DNA of 64,000 nucleotides, taken from assembly GCF_900115165.1 (NCBI RefSeq), contig NZ_FOVP01000011.1, forward strand, positions 1-64,000, written 5' to 3'. The translations under genes were made by a program, and so were the position numbers. Shown here in pieces: positions 50,589-59,972 of the stretch. A model generated the notes under the pieces. The model saw only the letters and a list, made by a program, of their open reading frames with translations. It searched no databases and was not told the DNA's origin. Each line of letters opens with the position of its first letter. Positions within the stretch are counted from its first letter, which is position 1. This DNA comes from Roseovarius lutimaris (GTDB lineage Bacteria; Pseudomonadota; Alphaproteobacteria; Rhodobacterales; Rhodobacteraceae).

Positions 50589-51605
50589 ATGTTCGACACA
50601 ATGACACTTACCAAGACCGTTGGCGCGCTTTGCGGGGCCCTTCTTATCTTTCTGATGGGGAACTGGGCCGCAGAGACAATTTACTCTATGGGCGGCGGTC
50701 ATGGCGATGAGCACGCGCAAGGGTATATGATTGAGACCGGCGCCGAAGATGATGGCGAGGCCTCTGCGGCGGATGAAGGCCCGACCTTCGGCGAGCTGCT
50801 GTTGGCGGCGGATGCCGGCAAGGGCGAAAAGGTCTTTGGCAAATGCAAGGCCTGTCACAAGCTTGAAAAAGGTGAGAACGCCACTGGCCCCTATCTTTAC
50901 GATGTGGTCGGGCGTCCTGTGGATGCCGCCGAGGGCTTTGGCTATTCCGGCGCGCTGGAAGCGGTGGCCGAGGTCTGGACGCCGAAGAATCTCTATGACT
51001 TCCTTGAAAATCCCAAAGGCTATGCGCCGGGCACCACCATGGGCTTTGCCGGTTTGAAAAAACCTAAAGACCGGGTGAACCTGATCGCCTATCTTGATGA
51101 GGTGGACGGAGTCAAATACGTAGACCCGAATGCTGGCGCTGCCGAGCCTGCCGCTGAGGAGGCCGCAGCCGAGCCCGCCGTTGAGGAGGCCGCAGCCGAG
51201 CCCGCCGCTGAGGAAGCTGCTGCCGAGCCTGCCGCCGAGGAAGCCGCAGCCGAACCTTCCGCTGAGGAAGGCGCTGACTTTGCCGCAATGGTTGCCGCCG
51301 CTGATATCGACGCCGGTAAGAAAGTCTTCCGTAAATGCGGCGCCTGTCACAAGGTCGAAGAGGGCAAGAATGGCGCCGGGCCGAGCCTTTACGGTGTGGT
51401 TGGTCGCGATATCGCCAGTGTCGATGGCTTCAAATATTCCGACGCCCTGACCGGCCTTGAAGGCGAATGGACCCTTGATAAGCTAAGTGCCTGGCTTCAG
51501 AATCCGCGTGACTTTGCCGCTGGTAACCGAATGGGCTTTCCAGGTCTGAAAGACGAAGAGGACCGCGCCAACGTGATCGGCTATCTACAAAGCGTTGCAA
51601 ACTAA
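50589..51605 (+). CDS. membrane-anchored cytochrome with two c-type heme domains
   Basis: The 338-residue protein has one N-terminal helix (KTVGALCGALLIFLMGNWAAETIY), a class I cytochrome c domain with CKACH (about residue 88), a linker of five 9-residue Ala/Glu/Pro repeats (residues 184-228) and a second class I domain with CGACH (about residue 251). Distal Met ligands are likely in TTMGFAG and NRMGFPG. CycM-type membrane-bound c552 proteins have a single such domain, so this is a tandem form. It probably carries electrons from the bc1 complex to an oxidase. A terminator follows. Confidence 0.9.
   Translation: MFDTMTLTKTVGALCGALLIFLMGNWAAETIYSMGGGHGDEHAQGYMIETGAEDDGEASAADEGPTFGELLLAADAGKGEKVFGKCKACHKLEKGENATGPYLYDVVGRPVDAAEGFGYSGALEAVAEVWTPKNLYDFLENPKGYAPGTTMGFAGLKKPKDRVNLIAYLDEVDGVKYVDPNAGAAEPAAEEAAAEPAVEEAAAEPAAEEAAAEPAAEEAAAEPSAEEGADFAAMVAAADIDAGKKVFRKCGACHKVEEGKNGAGPSLYGVVGRDIASVDGFKYSDALTGLEGEWTLDKLSAWLQNPRDFAAGNRMGFPGLKDEEDRANVIGYLQSVAN
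51138..51272 (+). repeat. five tandem 27-bp repeats inside the cytochrome gene
   Basis: Each unit encodes AAEPAAEEA or a one-residue variant (AAEPAVEEA, AAEPSAEEG). The units start at 51138, 51165, 51192, 51219 and 51246. They code for an acidic, extended linker between two heme domains. Copy number may vary between strains. Confidence 0.92.
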
Positions 51606-51625
51606 GCCGCGCAGCTTCGCATCAA

Positions 51626-51652
51626 GGCCGCTGCCCGTTCGGGGCGGCGGCC
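51626..51652 (+). terminator. rho-independent terminator after the cytochrome gene
   Basis: GGCCGCTGCCC, loop GTTC, and GGGGCGGCGGCC form a long GC-rich stem followed at once by TTTTT. It lies 20 bp after the stop. Confidence 0.9.
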
Positions 51653-51779
51653 TTTTTCATGGGCTCACCCGGATTTGCGGAGGCTTTGGACCGACAGTGC
51701 TTGAACAAGGCGCGGCGCCCTCTTAGCTTGCCTTAAAGAAAAGAAGCGCCAGGTACGGGTGCGGCAGGAGGAAAATGAT

Positions 51780-53714
51780 ATGACCGGATACCACGCCCCG
51801 GCCAAAGCCCGGGTTCCCCAGAATTTTGCACGCTTACGCATCATCGCTGCCGTGATCGGTCTTTCGATAGCCGCGCTTCTGGCACAGGGCGCGCAGGCGC
51901 AGGACAGGGTGATCACCTCGCATGGCTATTCCTATTTCGGCGATCTGAAATACCCTGCCGATTATCCGCATTTCGACTATGTGAACCCCGAGGCGCCCAA
52001 GGGCGGTGAAATCTCGCTTTATGCGCCGGGCACGTTTGATTCGATGAACCCCTATTCGCGCAAGGGCCGCGCCGGGCGGTTGTCCTGGATGGTCTACGAG
52101 AGCCTGCTTGGCGCCTCCGAGGCAAGCGGCGAGCCGCTTCCGGGCGATAGCTATAGCGAATCCTACGGGCTTCTGGCCGAGAGCCTTGAATATGACGAGG
52201 GCAAGACTTGGGTGATTTTCACCCTGCGCCCCGAGGCGCGGTTTGCCGATGGCACGCCGGTGACGGCGCATGACGTGGTGTTCTCGCATAACCTGTTTCT
52301 GGAACAGGGCCTTAAATCCTATGCCGATGCGGTCAAGCGCCGGGTGCTGAGCGCCGAGGCGCTTGATGATCATCGGGTCAAGTTCACCTTTGCCGAAGGT
52401 ATCTCGCGCCGCTCGCTGATTGATCAGGTTGGCGGCACCCCGGTGTTCCCCAAGGCCTGGTACGAGAAAACCGGCGCCCGGCTTGACGAACCGCGCCTTG
52501 ATGCCGCCCCCGGTTCGGGACCCTACCAGATGGCAAGCTATGATGTGAACCGCAACATCGTCTATCAACGCAACCCCGACTATTGGGGCCGCGATCTTGC
52601 GATCAACAAGGGGCGGCATAATTTCGATACCATTCGGATCGAGTATTTCGCCGATGACAATGCCGCCTTCGAGGCCTTCAAGGCCGGTATTTATACCTTC
52701 CGCCCCGAAGGCAATTCGAAAACCTGGGCCACGGGGTATGATTTTCCGGCGGTTCAAAAGGGCTATGTGGTCAAGGCAGAGCTTCCCGATGGCTTGCCAC
52801 CGACGCCCTCGGGGTTCGTGTTCAACCTGGGCCGCGAGGTGCTTCAGGATATCCGCGTGCGCCAGGCAATCGCGCTTGCGTTCAACTTTGAGTGGACCAA
52901 TGAATCTCTGCAATATGGTCTGTTCAAACAGCGCCACTCCTTTGTGCAGGACACCCCGCTTGAGGCCACTGGCCTGCCTGAGGGGGCCGAGCTTGAGCTT
53001 TTGAAATCGCTTGGCGATGTCGTGCCCGAGGGCATGCTGAGCACCCCGGCGGTCAGGGCGCATAGCTCCAAGGGGGGGCGCCTGAATGACCGGACCAACC
53101 TGCGCCGCGCGATGAAACTTTTGGACGAGGCCGGCTGGGCAGTGGGCGATGATGGCACGCGCCGCAACGCCGAGGGCGAGGTTCTCAAGATCGAAATTCC
53201 GATCTCCGCCTCTGGCTCGGCGACGATGTCGGCGGTGGTGGAAAGCTTTGTCAGCAATCTTGAACTGATGGGGATCGACGCGCGGTTTGATAAGATCGAC
53301 GCCGCGCAATACACTCAACGCAGCCGGGATCGCGACTATGACCTGATCTTTGACAGCTATACCTCGTTTCTTGAGGCGGGCACCGGCCTGCATCAGCGTT
53401 ACGGCAGCAAAGAGGCCGCGTTCAGCCTGTTCAACCCGGCCGGCCTTGCCAGCCCGATGGTCGATGCGATTATCGACGCCGCCCTTGAATCGGATTCGAC
53501 CGAGGCCCAGAACGTCGCCCTCACCGCGCTTGACCGGGCGCTGCGGTACGAGTTTTTCATGATCCCGACCTGGTATCTTGATCAGAACTGGGTCGCCTAT
53601 TGGGATATGTATGACCACCCCGACCCGTTGCCGCCCTATGCGACCGGGGTTCTCGATTTCTGGTGGTACAATGCCGACAAGGCCAAGGCGTTGAAGGACG
53701 CGGGCGCGCTGTGA
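51780..53714 (+). CDS. yejA: YejA-like peptide ABC transporter substrate-binding protein
   Basis: The 644-residue precursor has a signal peptide (IIAAVIGLSIAALLAQGAQA) and an SBP family 5 fold (YPHFDYVNPEAPKGGEISLYAPGTFDSMNPYS, read in parts; later YQRNPDYWGRD). This pattern, with NPEAPKGG, is that of YejA, which binds oligopeptides and microcin C-type compounds. AGGAGG lies before the ATG chosen; a GTG seven codons earlier overlaps that site and is rejected. The order yejA-yejB-yejE-yejF is intact. Confidence 0.93.
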   Translation: MTGYHAPAKARVPQNFARLRIIAAVIGLSIAALLAQGAQAQDRVITSHGYSYFGDLKYPADYPHFDYVNPEAPKGGEISLYAPGTFDSMNPYSRKGRAGRLSWMVYESLLGASEASGEPLPGDSYSESYGLLAESLEYDEGKTWVIFTLRPEARFADGTPVTAHDVVFSHNLFLEQGLKSYADAVKRRVLSAEALDDHRVKFTFAEGISRRSLIDQVGGTPVFPKAWYEKTGARLDEPRLDAAPGSGPYQMASYDVNRNIVYQRNPDYWGRDLAINKGRHNFDTIRIEYFADDNAAFEAFKAGIYTFRPEGNSKTWATGYDFPAVQKGYVVKAELPDGLPPTPSGFVFNLGREVLQDIRVRQAIALAFNFEWTNESLQYGLFKQRHSFVQDTPLEATGLPEGAELELLKSLGDVVPEGMLSTPAVRAHSSKGGRLNDRTNLRRAMKLLDEAGWAVGDDGTRRNAEGEVLKIEIPISASGSATMSAVVESFVSNLELMGIDARFDKIDAAQYTQRSRDRDYDLIFDSYTSFLEAGTGLHQRYGSKEAAFSLFNPAGLASPMVDAIIDAALESDSTEAQNVALTALDRALRYEFFMIPTWYLDQNWVAYWDMYDHPDPLPPYATGVLDFWWYNADKAKALKDAGAL

Positions 53715-53746
53715 TCCGACGCGCCATGCCAATAGGATCTGTGTAA

Positions 53747-54841
53747 ATGGGCGCCTATATCCTGCGGCGTCTGCTTTTGATCATTCCGACGCTGTTGGGG
53801 ATCATGATCATCAACTTTGCCCTCGTGCAATTCGTGCCCGGCGGCCCGGTTGAGCAGATGATTGCCAATATGCAAGGCCAGGGCAACGTCTTCGAGAGCT
53901 TTTCCGGATCCGGCAGCGATACCGGTCAGGAACTGACCGGAAGCGCGGGCGGCAATGAGCAATACCTTGGCGCGCGCGGTCTTCCGCCCGAGTTGATCAA
54001 GGAACTGGAAGAGCAATTCGGCCTTGATAAACCGCCCGTGGAGCGGTTTTTCAACATGATGTGGAATTACATGCGGCTTGATTTCGGCGAGAGTTACTTC
54101 CGAAAAATCGAGGTGCTTGATCTGGTGCTTGAAAAGATGCCGGTGAGTATCACGCTGGGGCTTTGGTCAACGGTGATTGCCTATCTGGTCTCGATCCCGC
54201 TTGGCATTCGCAAGGCTGTGGGCGATGGCAACCGCTTTGACACATGGACCAGCGCGGTGATCATCGTCGCCTATGCGATCCCGGCGTTTCTGTTTGCCAT
54301 CATGCTATTGGTGCTGTTCGCGGGTGGCAGTTACTGGCAGCTGTTTCCGCTGCGCGGGCTGACATCGGACAATTTCGATCAGCTCTCGCTGGTGGGCAAG
54401 GCGATGGATTATCTGTGGCACATCGCCCTTCCGGTGTTGGCCTCGACCATATCGGCCTTTGCGACGCTGACATTGCTTACCAAGAACAGCTTTCTGGATG
54501 AGATCAAAAAGCATTACGTGATGACCGCGCGCGCCAAGGGGCTAAGCGAGAGCCGCGTGCTATATGGCCATGTGTTTCGCAATGCGATGCTGATCGTGAT
54601 CGCGGGCTTTCCGGCGGTGTTCATCGGGGTGTTTTTTGGCGGGTCGGTTCTGATCGAGACGATCTTTAGCCTTGATGGGCTTGGTCGACTTGGGTTCGAG
54701 GCTGCGGTGGGGCGCGATTATCCGGTGATGTTCGGCACACTGTTCCTGTTTGGTCTGATCGGGTTGCTGGTCGGTATCCTGTCGGACCTGATGTATGTGC
54801 TGGTCGATCCGCGGATTGATTTTGAAAAGCGGGAAGGGTGA
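53747..54841 (+). CDS. yejB: YejB-like ABC transporter permease
   Basis: The 364-residue inner-membrane permease starts with [33 protein letters not shown] (read in parts), the DppB-type N-terminus, and has the cytoplasmic EAA loop as [24 protein letters not shown]. About six helices are present. Compared with DppB there is an insert of about 50 polar residues after the first helix ([19 protein letters not shown]), usual for YejB. It lies 32 bp after yejA. Confidence 0.94.
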   Translation: MGAYILRRLLLIIPTLLGIMIINFALVQFVPGGPVEQMIANMQGQGNVFESFSGSGSDTGQELTGSAGGNEQYLGARGLPPELIKELEEQFGLDKPPVERFFNMMWNYMRLDFGESYFRKIEVLDLVLEKMPVSITLGLWSTVIAYLVSIPLGIRKAVGDGNRFDTWTSAVIIVAYAIPAFLFAIMLLVLFAGGSYWQLFPLRGLTSDNFDQLSLVGKAMDYLWHIALPVLASTISAFATLTLLTKNSFLDEIKKHYVMTARAKGLSESRVLYGHVFRNAMLIVIAGFPAVFIGVFFGGSVLIETIFSLDGLGRLGFEAAVGRDYPVMFGTLFLFGLIGLLVGILSDLMYVLVDPRIDFEKREG

Positions 54842-54901
54842 GACGTATGAGAAACGACGCTTGCACCGCAAGGACAGGTTTGGAGTGGGGGCGCTGCCCC
54901 C

Positions 54902-54926
54902 CAAGAAAATTCGTCGAATTTTCTTG
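54902..54926. repeat. perfect AT-rich palindrome between yejB and yejE
   Basis: CAAGAAAATTCG and CGAATTTTCTTG flank a single T: a 12-bp inverted repeat, set within CCCCC on both sides and preceded by a GGGGG-CGCTG-CCCCC hairpin. There is no terminating T-run, and yejE must still be transcribed. It may adjust relative expression or be a dispersed repeat. Confidence 0.75.
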
Positions 54927-54933
54927 TCCCCCG

Positions 54934-54956
54934 GAGTGTTTCTGGAAAGATGAAAG
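54934..54956 (+). repeat. dispersed intergenic element, copy 2
   Basis: GAGTGTTTCTGGAAAGATGAAAG resembles the copy at 33167-33188 (GAGTATTTTTGCCAAGAAGAAG). It lies directly after the palindrome, 12 bp before the yejE start, so its AAAGAGGGG end may double as the ribosome-binding region. Confidence 0.5.
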
Positions 54957-54968
54957 AGGGGCCTGGTG

Positions 54969-56075
54969 ATGGCCCTCTCGCCGCTCAATCAACGCCGCTG
55001 GCGCAATTTCAGGCGCAACCGGCGGGCCTATTGGTCGTTGTTTCTGTTTGTGATCGTGTTCGGCATTTCGCTCTTTGCCGAGTTTGTCGCCAACGACAAG
55101 CCGATCCTGGTTCAGTATCGGGGCGAGCTTTATATGCCGGTGTTTCGGTTTTATCCCGAAACCGCCTTTGGCGGGGATTTCGAAACCGAGGCGATTTATC
55201 GCGATCCCGAGGTCAAGTGCCTGATCGCAAGCGGCGGGTTGGATATCTGTTTCGACGATCCCGAGGGCGTGATCGCCGATGCCGCCGACGGCGTTGTCGA
55301 GGGCGACGCGATCGAGGCCGGCTGGGCGATCTGGCCGCCTATTCCCTATAGCTATGACACCACCGTTGATCGGCCCGGCGCCGCGCCGCTGCCGCCCAAT
55401 GCGCAGAACCTGTTGGGGACCGATGATACCAAGCGCGATGTGCTGGCGCGGGTGATTTACGGGTTCCGTCTGTCGGTGTTGTTCACGCTGATCGTGACCG
55501 CGCTTTCCTCGGTGATCGGAATCTTTGCCGGCGCGGTACAGGGGTTTTTCGGCGGGCGTACCGATCTTATCTTTCAGCGGGTGATCGAGATATGGTCCTC
55601 CACCCCGCAGCTTTACGTGATCATCATCCTGTTCGCGATTCTGCCGCGCAGTTTCTGGCTTTTGGTGTTCATCACCGTGCTGTTTGGCTGGATGGGTCTT
55701 GTGGGGGTGGTCCGGGCCGAGTTTCTGCGGGCGCGCAACCTTGAATATGTGCGCGCCGCCAAGGCATTGGGCGTGAGTAACCTGACGATCATGTTCCGTC
55801 ATATGTTGCCCAATGCGATGGTGGCGACGCTGACCATGCTGCCGTTCGTGATCACCGGCACGATTTCCTTGCTGGCGGGGCTGGATTTCCTGGGCTTTGG
55901 CCTGCCGTCCTCGTCGCCAAGCCTGGGCGAATTGACGCTTCAGGCCAAGCAGAACCTTCAGGCGCCCTGGCTTGCCTTTACGGCCTTTTTCGCCTTTGCC
56001 ATCATGCTGTCGCTTCTGGTGTTCATCTTTGAGGGCGTGCGCGATGCGTTTGATCCCAGAAAGACATTTCAATGA
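54969..56075 (+). CDS. yejE: YejE-like ABC transporter permease
   Basis: The 368-residue permease starts MALSPLNQRRWRNFRRNRRAYWSLFLF (read in parts), a typical YejE opening with basic residues before helix 1. A large periplasmic insert follows (residues 50-145, with C and DDPEG phrases), then five helices with the EAA loop YVRAAKALGVSNLTIMFRHMLPN. The ATG preceded by GAGGGG is chosen; a GTG just before it is also possible. The stop overlaps the yejF start as ATGA. Confidence 0.94.
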   Translation: MALSPLNQRRWRNFRRNRRAYWSLFLFVIVFGISLFAEFVANDKPILVQYRGELYMPVFRFYPETAFGGDFETEAIYRDPEVKCLIASGGLDICFDDPEGVIADAADGVVEGDAIEAGWAIWPPIPYSYDTTVDRPGAAPLPPNAQNLLGTDDTKRDVLARVIYGFRLSVLFTLIVTALSSVIGIFAGAVQGFFGGRTDLIFQRVIEIWSSTPQLYVIIILFAILPRSFWLLVFITVLFGWMGLVGVVRAEFLRARNLEYVRAAKALGVSNLTIMFRHMLPNAMVATLTMLPFVITGTISLLAGLDFLGFGLPSSSPSLGELTLQAKQNLQAPWLAFTAFFAFAIMLSLLVFIFEGVRDAFDPRKTFQ

Positions 56076-57661
56076 GCCTTTTGACGGTCAAGGACCTGCG
56101 GGTAAGTTTCCGCCAGGACGGGCAATTGATCGAGGCGGTCAAGGGCGTGTCGTTCAGCCTTGATCCCGGCGAGACGGTGGCCATCGTCGGCGAAAGCGGG
56201 TCTGGCAAATCGGTGACGGCGCTGAGCACCGTGTCACTGCTTGGTGGCTCGGCCGAGGTTTCGGGAAGTGTCACCTATGACGGGCAAGAGATGATCGGCG
56301 CCGATGACAGGCGGCTGCGGCAGGTGCGCGGCAACGACATCAGCTTTATCTTTCAGGAGCCTATGACATCGCTCAATCCGCTACACACGCTTGAGCGGCA
56401 AATTCGCGAAAGTCTTGAACTGCATCAGGGGCTGACCGGCGACACCGCGCGCAGGCGCATCATCGAGCTTTTGCAGAGGGTCGGCATCCGCGACGCCGAA
56501 AGCCGCCTTGGCGCCTATCCGCATCAATTGTCGGGTGGACAGCGCCAGCGGGTGATGATCGCCATGGCCCTGGCCAACAAGCCCGATATCCTGATCGCGG
56601 ATGAACCGACGACGGCGCTTGATGTCACCATTCAGGCGCAGATTCTGGAACTGTTGGCAGAGCTCAAGCGCGAAGAGGGCATGGGCCTTTTGTTCATCAC
56701 TCACGATCTGAGCATCGTGCAGCGGATCGCCGATCGGGTCTGCGTGATGAAGGATGGCGAGATTGTCGAAGAGGGGCCAACGGTCACTGTTTTTGCCGCG
56801 CCAAAGCATCCTTACACCCGCAAATTGCTGGGTGCGCGGGCGGTGGGGCATCCCGCCGCGGTGCCCGAAAATGCACCGGTGATGGTAAAGACCGAGGGGT
56901 TGCGCGTCTGGTTCCCGATCCAGAAGGGGTTTTTGAAGCGCACCGTGGGCCATGTGAAGGCGGTCAATGATGCCAATCTGACGGTGCGGGCCGGCGAGAC
57001 GCTTGGCATTGTCGGCGAAAGCGGATCGGGCAAGACGACCTTGGCGTTGGCGATCATGCGGCTGATTGCGTCTGAGGGGAAGATTACCTTTGACGGCGGC
57101 GATGTGCATGGCTGGTCCACGCGCGAGTTGCGCCGCCGTCGCGCCGATATGCAGATTGTCTTTCAGGATCCGTTCGGAAGTCTGAGCCCGCGCATGACCT
57201 GTGAACAGATCATCGCCGAAGGCATGGGCGTGCACGGAAGCCCGGATGGCCGCCCAAGGCGCGTGCTGGTGGGCGAGGTGATGGAAGAGGTCGGCCTTAA
57301 CCCGGCGACGATGGATCGTTATCCGCACGAGTTTTCCGGCGGCCAGAGACAGCGGATCGCGATTGCGCGGGCGATGATCCTGCGGCCCAAGCTTGTGGTG
57401 CTGGACGAGCCGACCTCGGCGCTTGATATGACCGTGCAGGTTCAGATCGTGAACCTGTTGCGCGATCTACAGGTGAAATACGGGCTGGCCTATCTGTTCA
57501 TCAGCCACGACTTGAACGTGGTGCGCGCAATGAGCCATCGGGTTTTGGTGATGAAACAGGGCGACGTGATTGAAGAGGGCGAGGCAGAGGCGCTGTTTTC
57601 CGCGCCCAGGACCGACTATGCGCGCACGCTTTTGCAGGCCGCGCTTGACCTCAAGGCCTGA
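56072..57661 (+). CDS. yejF: YejF-like ABC transporter ATPase (two cassettes)
   Basis: A 529-residue protein with two complete ABC ATPase domains. Walker A motifs are [11 protein letters not shown] (about residue 46) and [11 protein letters not shown] (about residue 320); signatures are LSGGQRQR and FSGGQRQR; Walker B regions read [12 protein letters not shown] and [12 protein letters not shown]. This single-chain double ATPase is typical of YejF. It energises uptake of peptides through YejB-YejE. Translation is coupled to yejE. Confidence 0.96.
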   Translation: MSLLTVKDLRVSFRQDGQLIEAVKGVSFSLDPGETVAIVGESGSGKSVTALSTVSLLGGSAEVSGSVTYDGQEMIGADDRRLRQVRGNDISFIFQEPMTSLNPLHTLERQIRESLELHQGLTGDTARRRIIELLQRVGIRDAESRLGAYPHQLSGGQRQRVMIAMALANKPDILIADEPTTALDVTIQAQILELLAELKREEGMGLLFITHDLSIVQRIADRVCVMKDGEIVEEGPTVTVFAAPKHPYTRKLLGARAVGHPAAVPENAPVMVKTEGLRVWFPIQKGFLKRTVGHVKAVNDANLTVRAGETLGIVGESGSGKTTLALAIMRLIASEGKITFDGGDVHGWSTRELRRRRADMQIVFQDPFGSLSPRMTCEQIIAEGMGVHGSPDGRPRRVLVGEVMEEVGLNPATMDRYPHEFSGGQRQRIAIARAMILRPKLVVLDEPTSALDMTVQVQIVNLLRDLQVKYGLAYLFISHDLNVVRAMSHRVLVMKQGDVIEEGEAEALFSAPRTDYARTLLQAALDLKA

Positions 57662-57750
57662 GGCATGCGCCTGACCCGACCCACGAGCATTGCGCAGGTG
57701 GTTCGCGGCCTGCCCACTTACGCCGGGATGGCGAGATTGATCGACGAGGC

Positions 57751-59106
57751 CTAGATCGCCGAACTGTGGCCCTCGGCGTTCATGGCATAGGCGTCGAGAT
57801 GGCGCGCGATCATCCGGGTCAGCGGCCGGGCCGCCGGCGGAACAAACAGCCCGCCCTGATCGGTCTGAAGCAGACCGGGAAAGGCGTTGCTGATCTGATC
57901 AAGCATCTCTGAAAGGGCCGCAGGGGTGATGTCGAACGAGCCTGTGATCTCACTCGATTCAATCCGGAAATCGCACATCAGTGCCTCGATCATCCGCCCG
58001 CGCATCTTGTCATCTGCGCTGAAACGGTGGCCACGGGTGGTGGAAAAGCGGCCCTCGCGGATGGCGCCGGTATGGGCGCCGGTGGCGGGCGCATTTTGCG
58101 CATAGCCCTGCGGAAAGCGAGAGATCGACGACGCCCCGACACCGATCAGTACGTCAGAGGTGTCATCGGTATAGCCCTGAAAATTCCGCCGCAAGCGCCC
58201 GGCCTTTTGTGCGATGGCAAGCCCGTCATCGGGGGTGGCGAAATGGTCGATCCCGATTTCCGCGTAATTGTCCCAGAGAAACAGCTTGCGGGCGGTTTCA
58301 AACAGCACCAGCCGCTCTTGCGGGGAGGGCAGGGCATCCGAGGGGATCAATTGCTGGCGTTTGGCCATCCACGGCACATGGGCATAGCCATAAAGCGCCA
58401 CCCGGTCAGGATTAAGCGACAGAAGCTTTTGCACGCTCTCGGTGATGCGCGTATTGGTCTGATGCGGCAGGCCATAAAGGATGTCGGCATTCAGGCTGGC
58501 GACGCCGCGGCTTCGGATGTCTTCGGCGGCTTGACGTGTGATGTCATAGCTTTGCAACCGACCGATGCTTTGCTGAATTTCCTCGTCGAAATCCTGTACC
58601 CCGATCGAGGCGCGGTTCATGCCAGCGGCGGCAAGCGCGTCAAGCCGGGGCCCGTCTATTTCATTCGGGTCGATCTCGACCGAAAACTCGGTTTTGTCAG
58701 TGAAGGGCGCAATCGCGCGAATCGCACCGGCCAATTCGTCGATCATACCGGGCGACAAGAGCGTCGGCGTGCCCCCGCCCCAGTGCAGGCGCGACAATCG
58801 GACGCCCTTGGGCAAAAGCTTGCCCAACATGACAAGTTCGGTCTTCAGCGTCTCAAGATAGGCGGCCACGGGCTTGTCGGTCTGGGTGCCCTGGGTGCGG
58901 CAGGCGCAGAACCAGCACAACCGCCTGCAAAACGGCACATGCACGTATAGCGATATCTCGCCGTTCTCCGGGATCGCCTTGATCCAACTGGAATAATCAT
59001 CCGCGCCAACATCGCGATTGAAGTGCGGTGCTGTCGGATAGCTTGTATAGCGCGGCACTTTGGCATCAAAGAGACCCAGCTTGCCTAGTTGAGTTTTCGT
59101 ATCCAT
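57751..59106 (-). CDS. hemN: oxygen-independent coproporphyrinogen III oxidase
   Basis: HemN is a radical SAM enzyme that makes protoporphyrinogen IX under low oxygen. The 451-residue product has VHVPFCRRLCWFCACRT with the CxxxCxxC cluster motif and the fourth conserved Cys, and HWGGGTPTLL. The start at MDTKTQLGKLG is chosen because an earlier in-frame ATG (59142) lies inside the FNR box; the family length (about 450) agrees. The gene is divergent from fnrL and controlled by the box at 59142-59155. Confidence 0.95.
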   Translation of the reverse strand: MDTKTQLGKLGLFDAKVPRYTSYPTAPHFNRDVGADDYSSWIKAIPENGEISLYVHVPFCRRLCWFCACRTQGTQTDKPVAAYLETLKTELVMLGKLLPKGVRLSRLHWGGGTPTLLSPGMIDELAGAIRAIAPFTDKTEFSVEIDPNEIDGPRLDALAAAGMNRASIGVQDFDEEIQQSIGRLQSYDITRQAAEDIRSRGVASLNADILYGLPHQTNTRITESVQKLLSLNPDRVALYGYAHVPWMAKRQQLIPSDALPSPQERLVLFETARKLFLWDNYAEIGIDHFATPDDGLAIAQKAGRLRRNFQGYTDDTSDVLIGVGASSISRFPQGYAQNAPATGAHTGAIREGRFSTTRGHRFSADDKMRGRMIEALMCDFRIESSEITGSFDITPAALSEMLDQISNAFPGLLQTDQGGLFVPPAARPLTRMIARHLDAYAMNAEGHSSAI

Positions 59107-59141
59107 ACGGCTAGGGTTAGGCGTCGTGTTCGAGAAAGACA

Positions 59142-59155
59142 TTGACCCAGATCAA
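59142..59155. promoter_or_regulatory. FNR/FnrL box between hemN and fnrL
   Basis: TTGACCCAGATCAA fits the FNR consensus TTGA(C/T)-N4-ATCAA. It lies 36-49 bp before the hemN start and 22-35 bp before the fnrL start, so FnrL bound here could activate hemN and affect its own gene. Confidence 0.85.
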
Positions 59156-59176
59156 ACCACAAAAAAGTGATTGTCC

Positions 59177-59923
59177 ATGCTGCTCAATGAACCGACACTG
59201 ACCACCCGCCAATGCGGCGATTGCCCGATCCGCCACCGGGCGGTGTGCGCGCGGTGTGAAACGGATGAGTTGGATCGTCTGGATCAGATCAAGTATTATC
59301 GCAACTATGAGGCCGGTCAAACCGTGATCTGGTCCGGCGACAGGATGGATTTCGTCGGCTCGGTCGTGTCGGGCATCGCCACACTGACCCAGACGATGGA
59401 AGACGGGCGCACCCAGATGGTGGGGCTGTTGTTGCCAAGCGATTTCGTGGGTCGCCCCGGTCGCGACAACGCGGCCTATGACGTAGTGGCCGTGACCGAC
59501 ATGGTGATGTGCTGTTTTCGCAAGAAACCGTTCGAGACAATGATGACCGAGACGCCGCATATCGCGCAGCGTCTGCTTGAGATGACATTGGACGAACTCG
59601 ATGCCGCGCGCGAATGGATGCTTGTGCTGGGCCGCAAGACCGCGCGTGAAAAGATCGCCTCGCTTCTGGCGATCATCGCGCGGCGCGATGCCTCGCTGAA
59701 CCTGGCCGGGGTCAAGGGACCGTTGACCTTTGAACTGCCGCTGACCCGCGAGGCGATGGCCGATTATCTCGGCCTGACGCTTGAAACGGTCAGCCGCCAG
59801 GTCTCGGCATTGAAAAAGGACGGGGTGATCACGCTTGAAGGCAAGCGCCGGGTCACGATCCACGATTTCAACCGTCTTCTGGATGAGGCGGGCGACGATA
59901 GCGACGGTGGCATGCCCGTCTGA
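59177..59923 (+). CDS. fnrL: oxygen-sensing regulator FnrL
   Basis: A 248-residue Crp/Fnr-family regulator. The N-terminal CGDCPIRHRAVCARC gives four cysteines (13, 16, 24 and 27), which fit an oxygen-labile [4Fe-4S] cluster. The cNMP-like domain follows, and the recognition helix reads ETVSRQVSAL with the Glu and Arg that contact TTGAT half-sites. It should activate genes for microaerobic life when oxygen falls. Three matching boxes lie within 2 kb. The ATG (MLLNEP) is preferred to a TTG two codons earlier. Confidence 0.95.
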   Translation: MLLNEPTLTTRQCGDCPIRHRAVCARCETDELDRLDQIKYYRNYEAGQTVIWSGDRMDFVGSVVSGIATLTQTMEDGRTQMVGLLLPSDFVGRPGRDNAAYDVVAVTDMVMCCFRKKPFETMMTETPHIAQRLLEMTLDELDAAREWMLVLGRKTAREKIASLLAIIARRDASLNLAGVKGPLTFELPLTREAMADYLGLTLETVSRQVSALKKDGVITLEGKRRVTIHDFNRLLDEAGDDSDGGMPV

Positions 59924-59934
59924 ACGCACGATGC

Positions 59935-59964
59935 GGGCGGCGGTGGGTCACAAGACCGCCACCC
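59935..59964. terminator. hairpin between convergent fnrL and usp genes
   Basis: GGGCGGCGGT and ACCGCCACCC pair with one mismatch around a 10-nt loop. It lies in the 49-bp gap between the two convergent genes. No T-run follows, so it may work with Rho or be a weak two-way terminator. Confidence 0.5.
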
Positions 59965-59972
59965 GAACCGGA

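Noticed and set aside
51138..51272. Regular 27-bp repeats considered as a CRISPR array
   Set aside because: The units are adjacent with no spacers and keep one reading frame coding an Ala/Glu/Pro linker.
57665..57754. 29-codon frame starting MRLTRPTSIAQ after yejF
   Set aside because: It has no ribosome site or recognisable family and ends on top of the hemN stop; chance or a remnant is more likely.
59107..59142. Upstream ATG for hemN at 59142
   Set aside because: It lies inside the FNR box, and the extra 12 residues are not needed for the family length.
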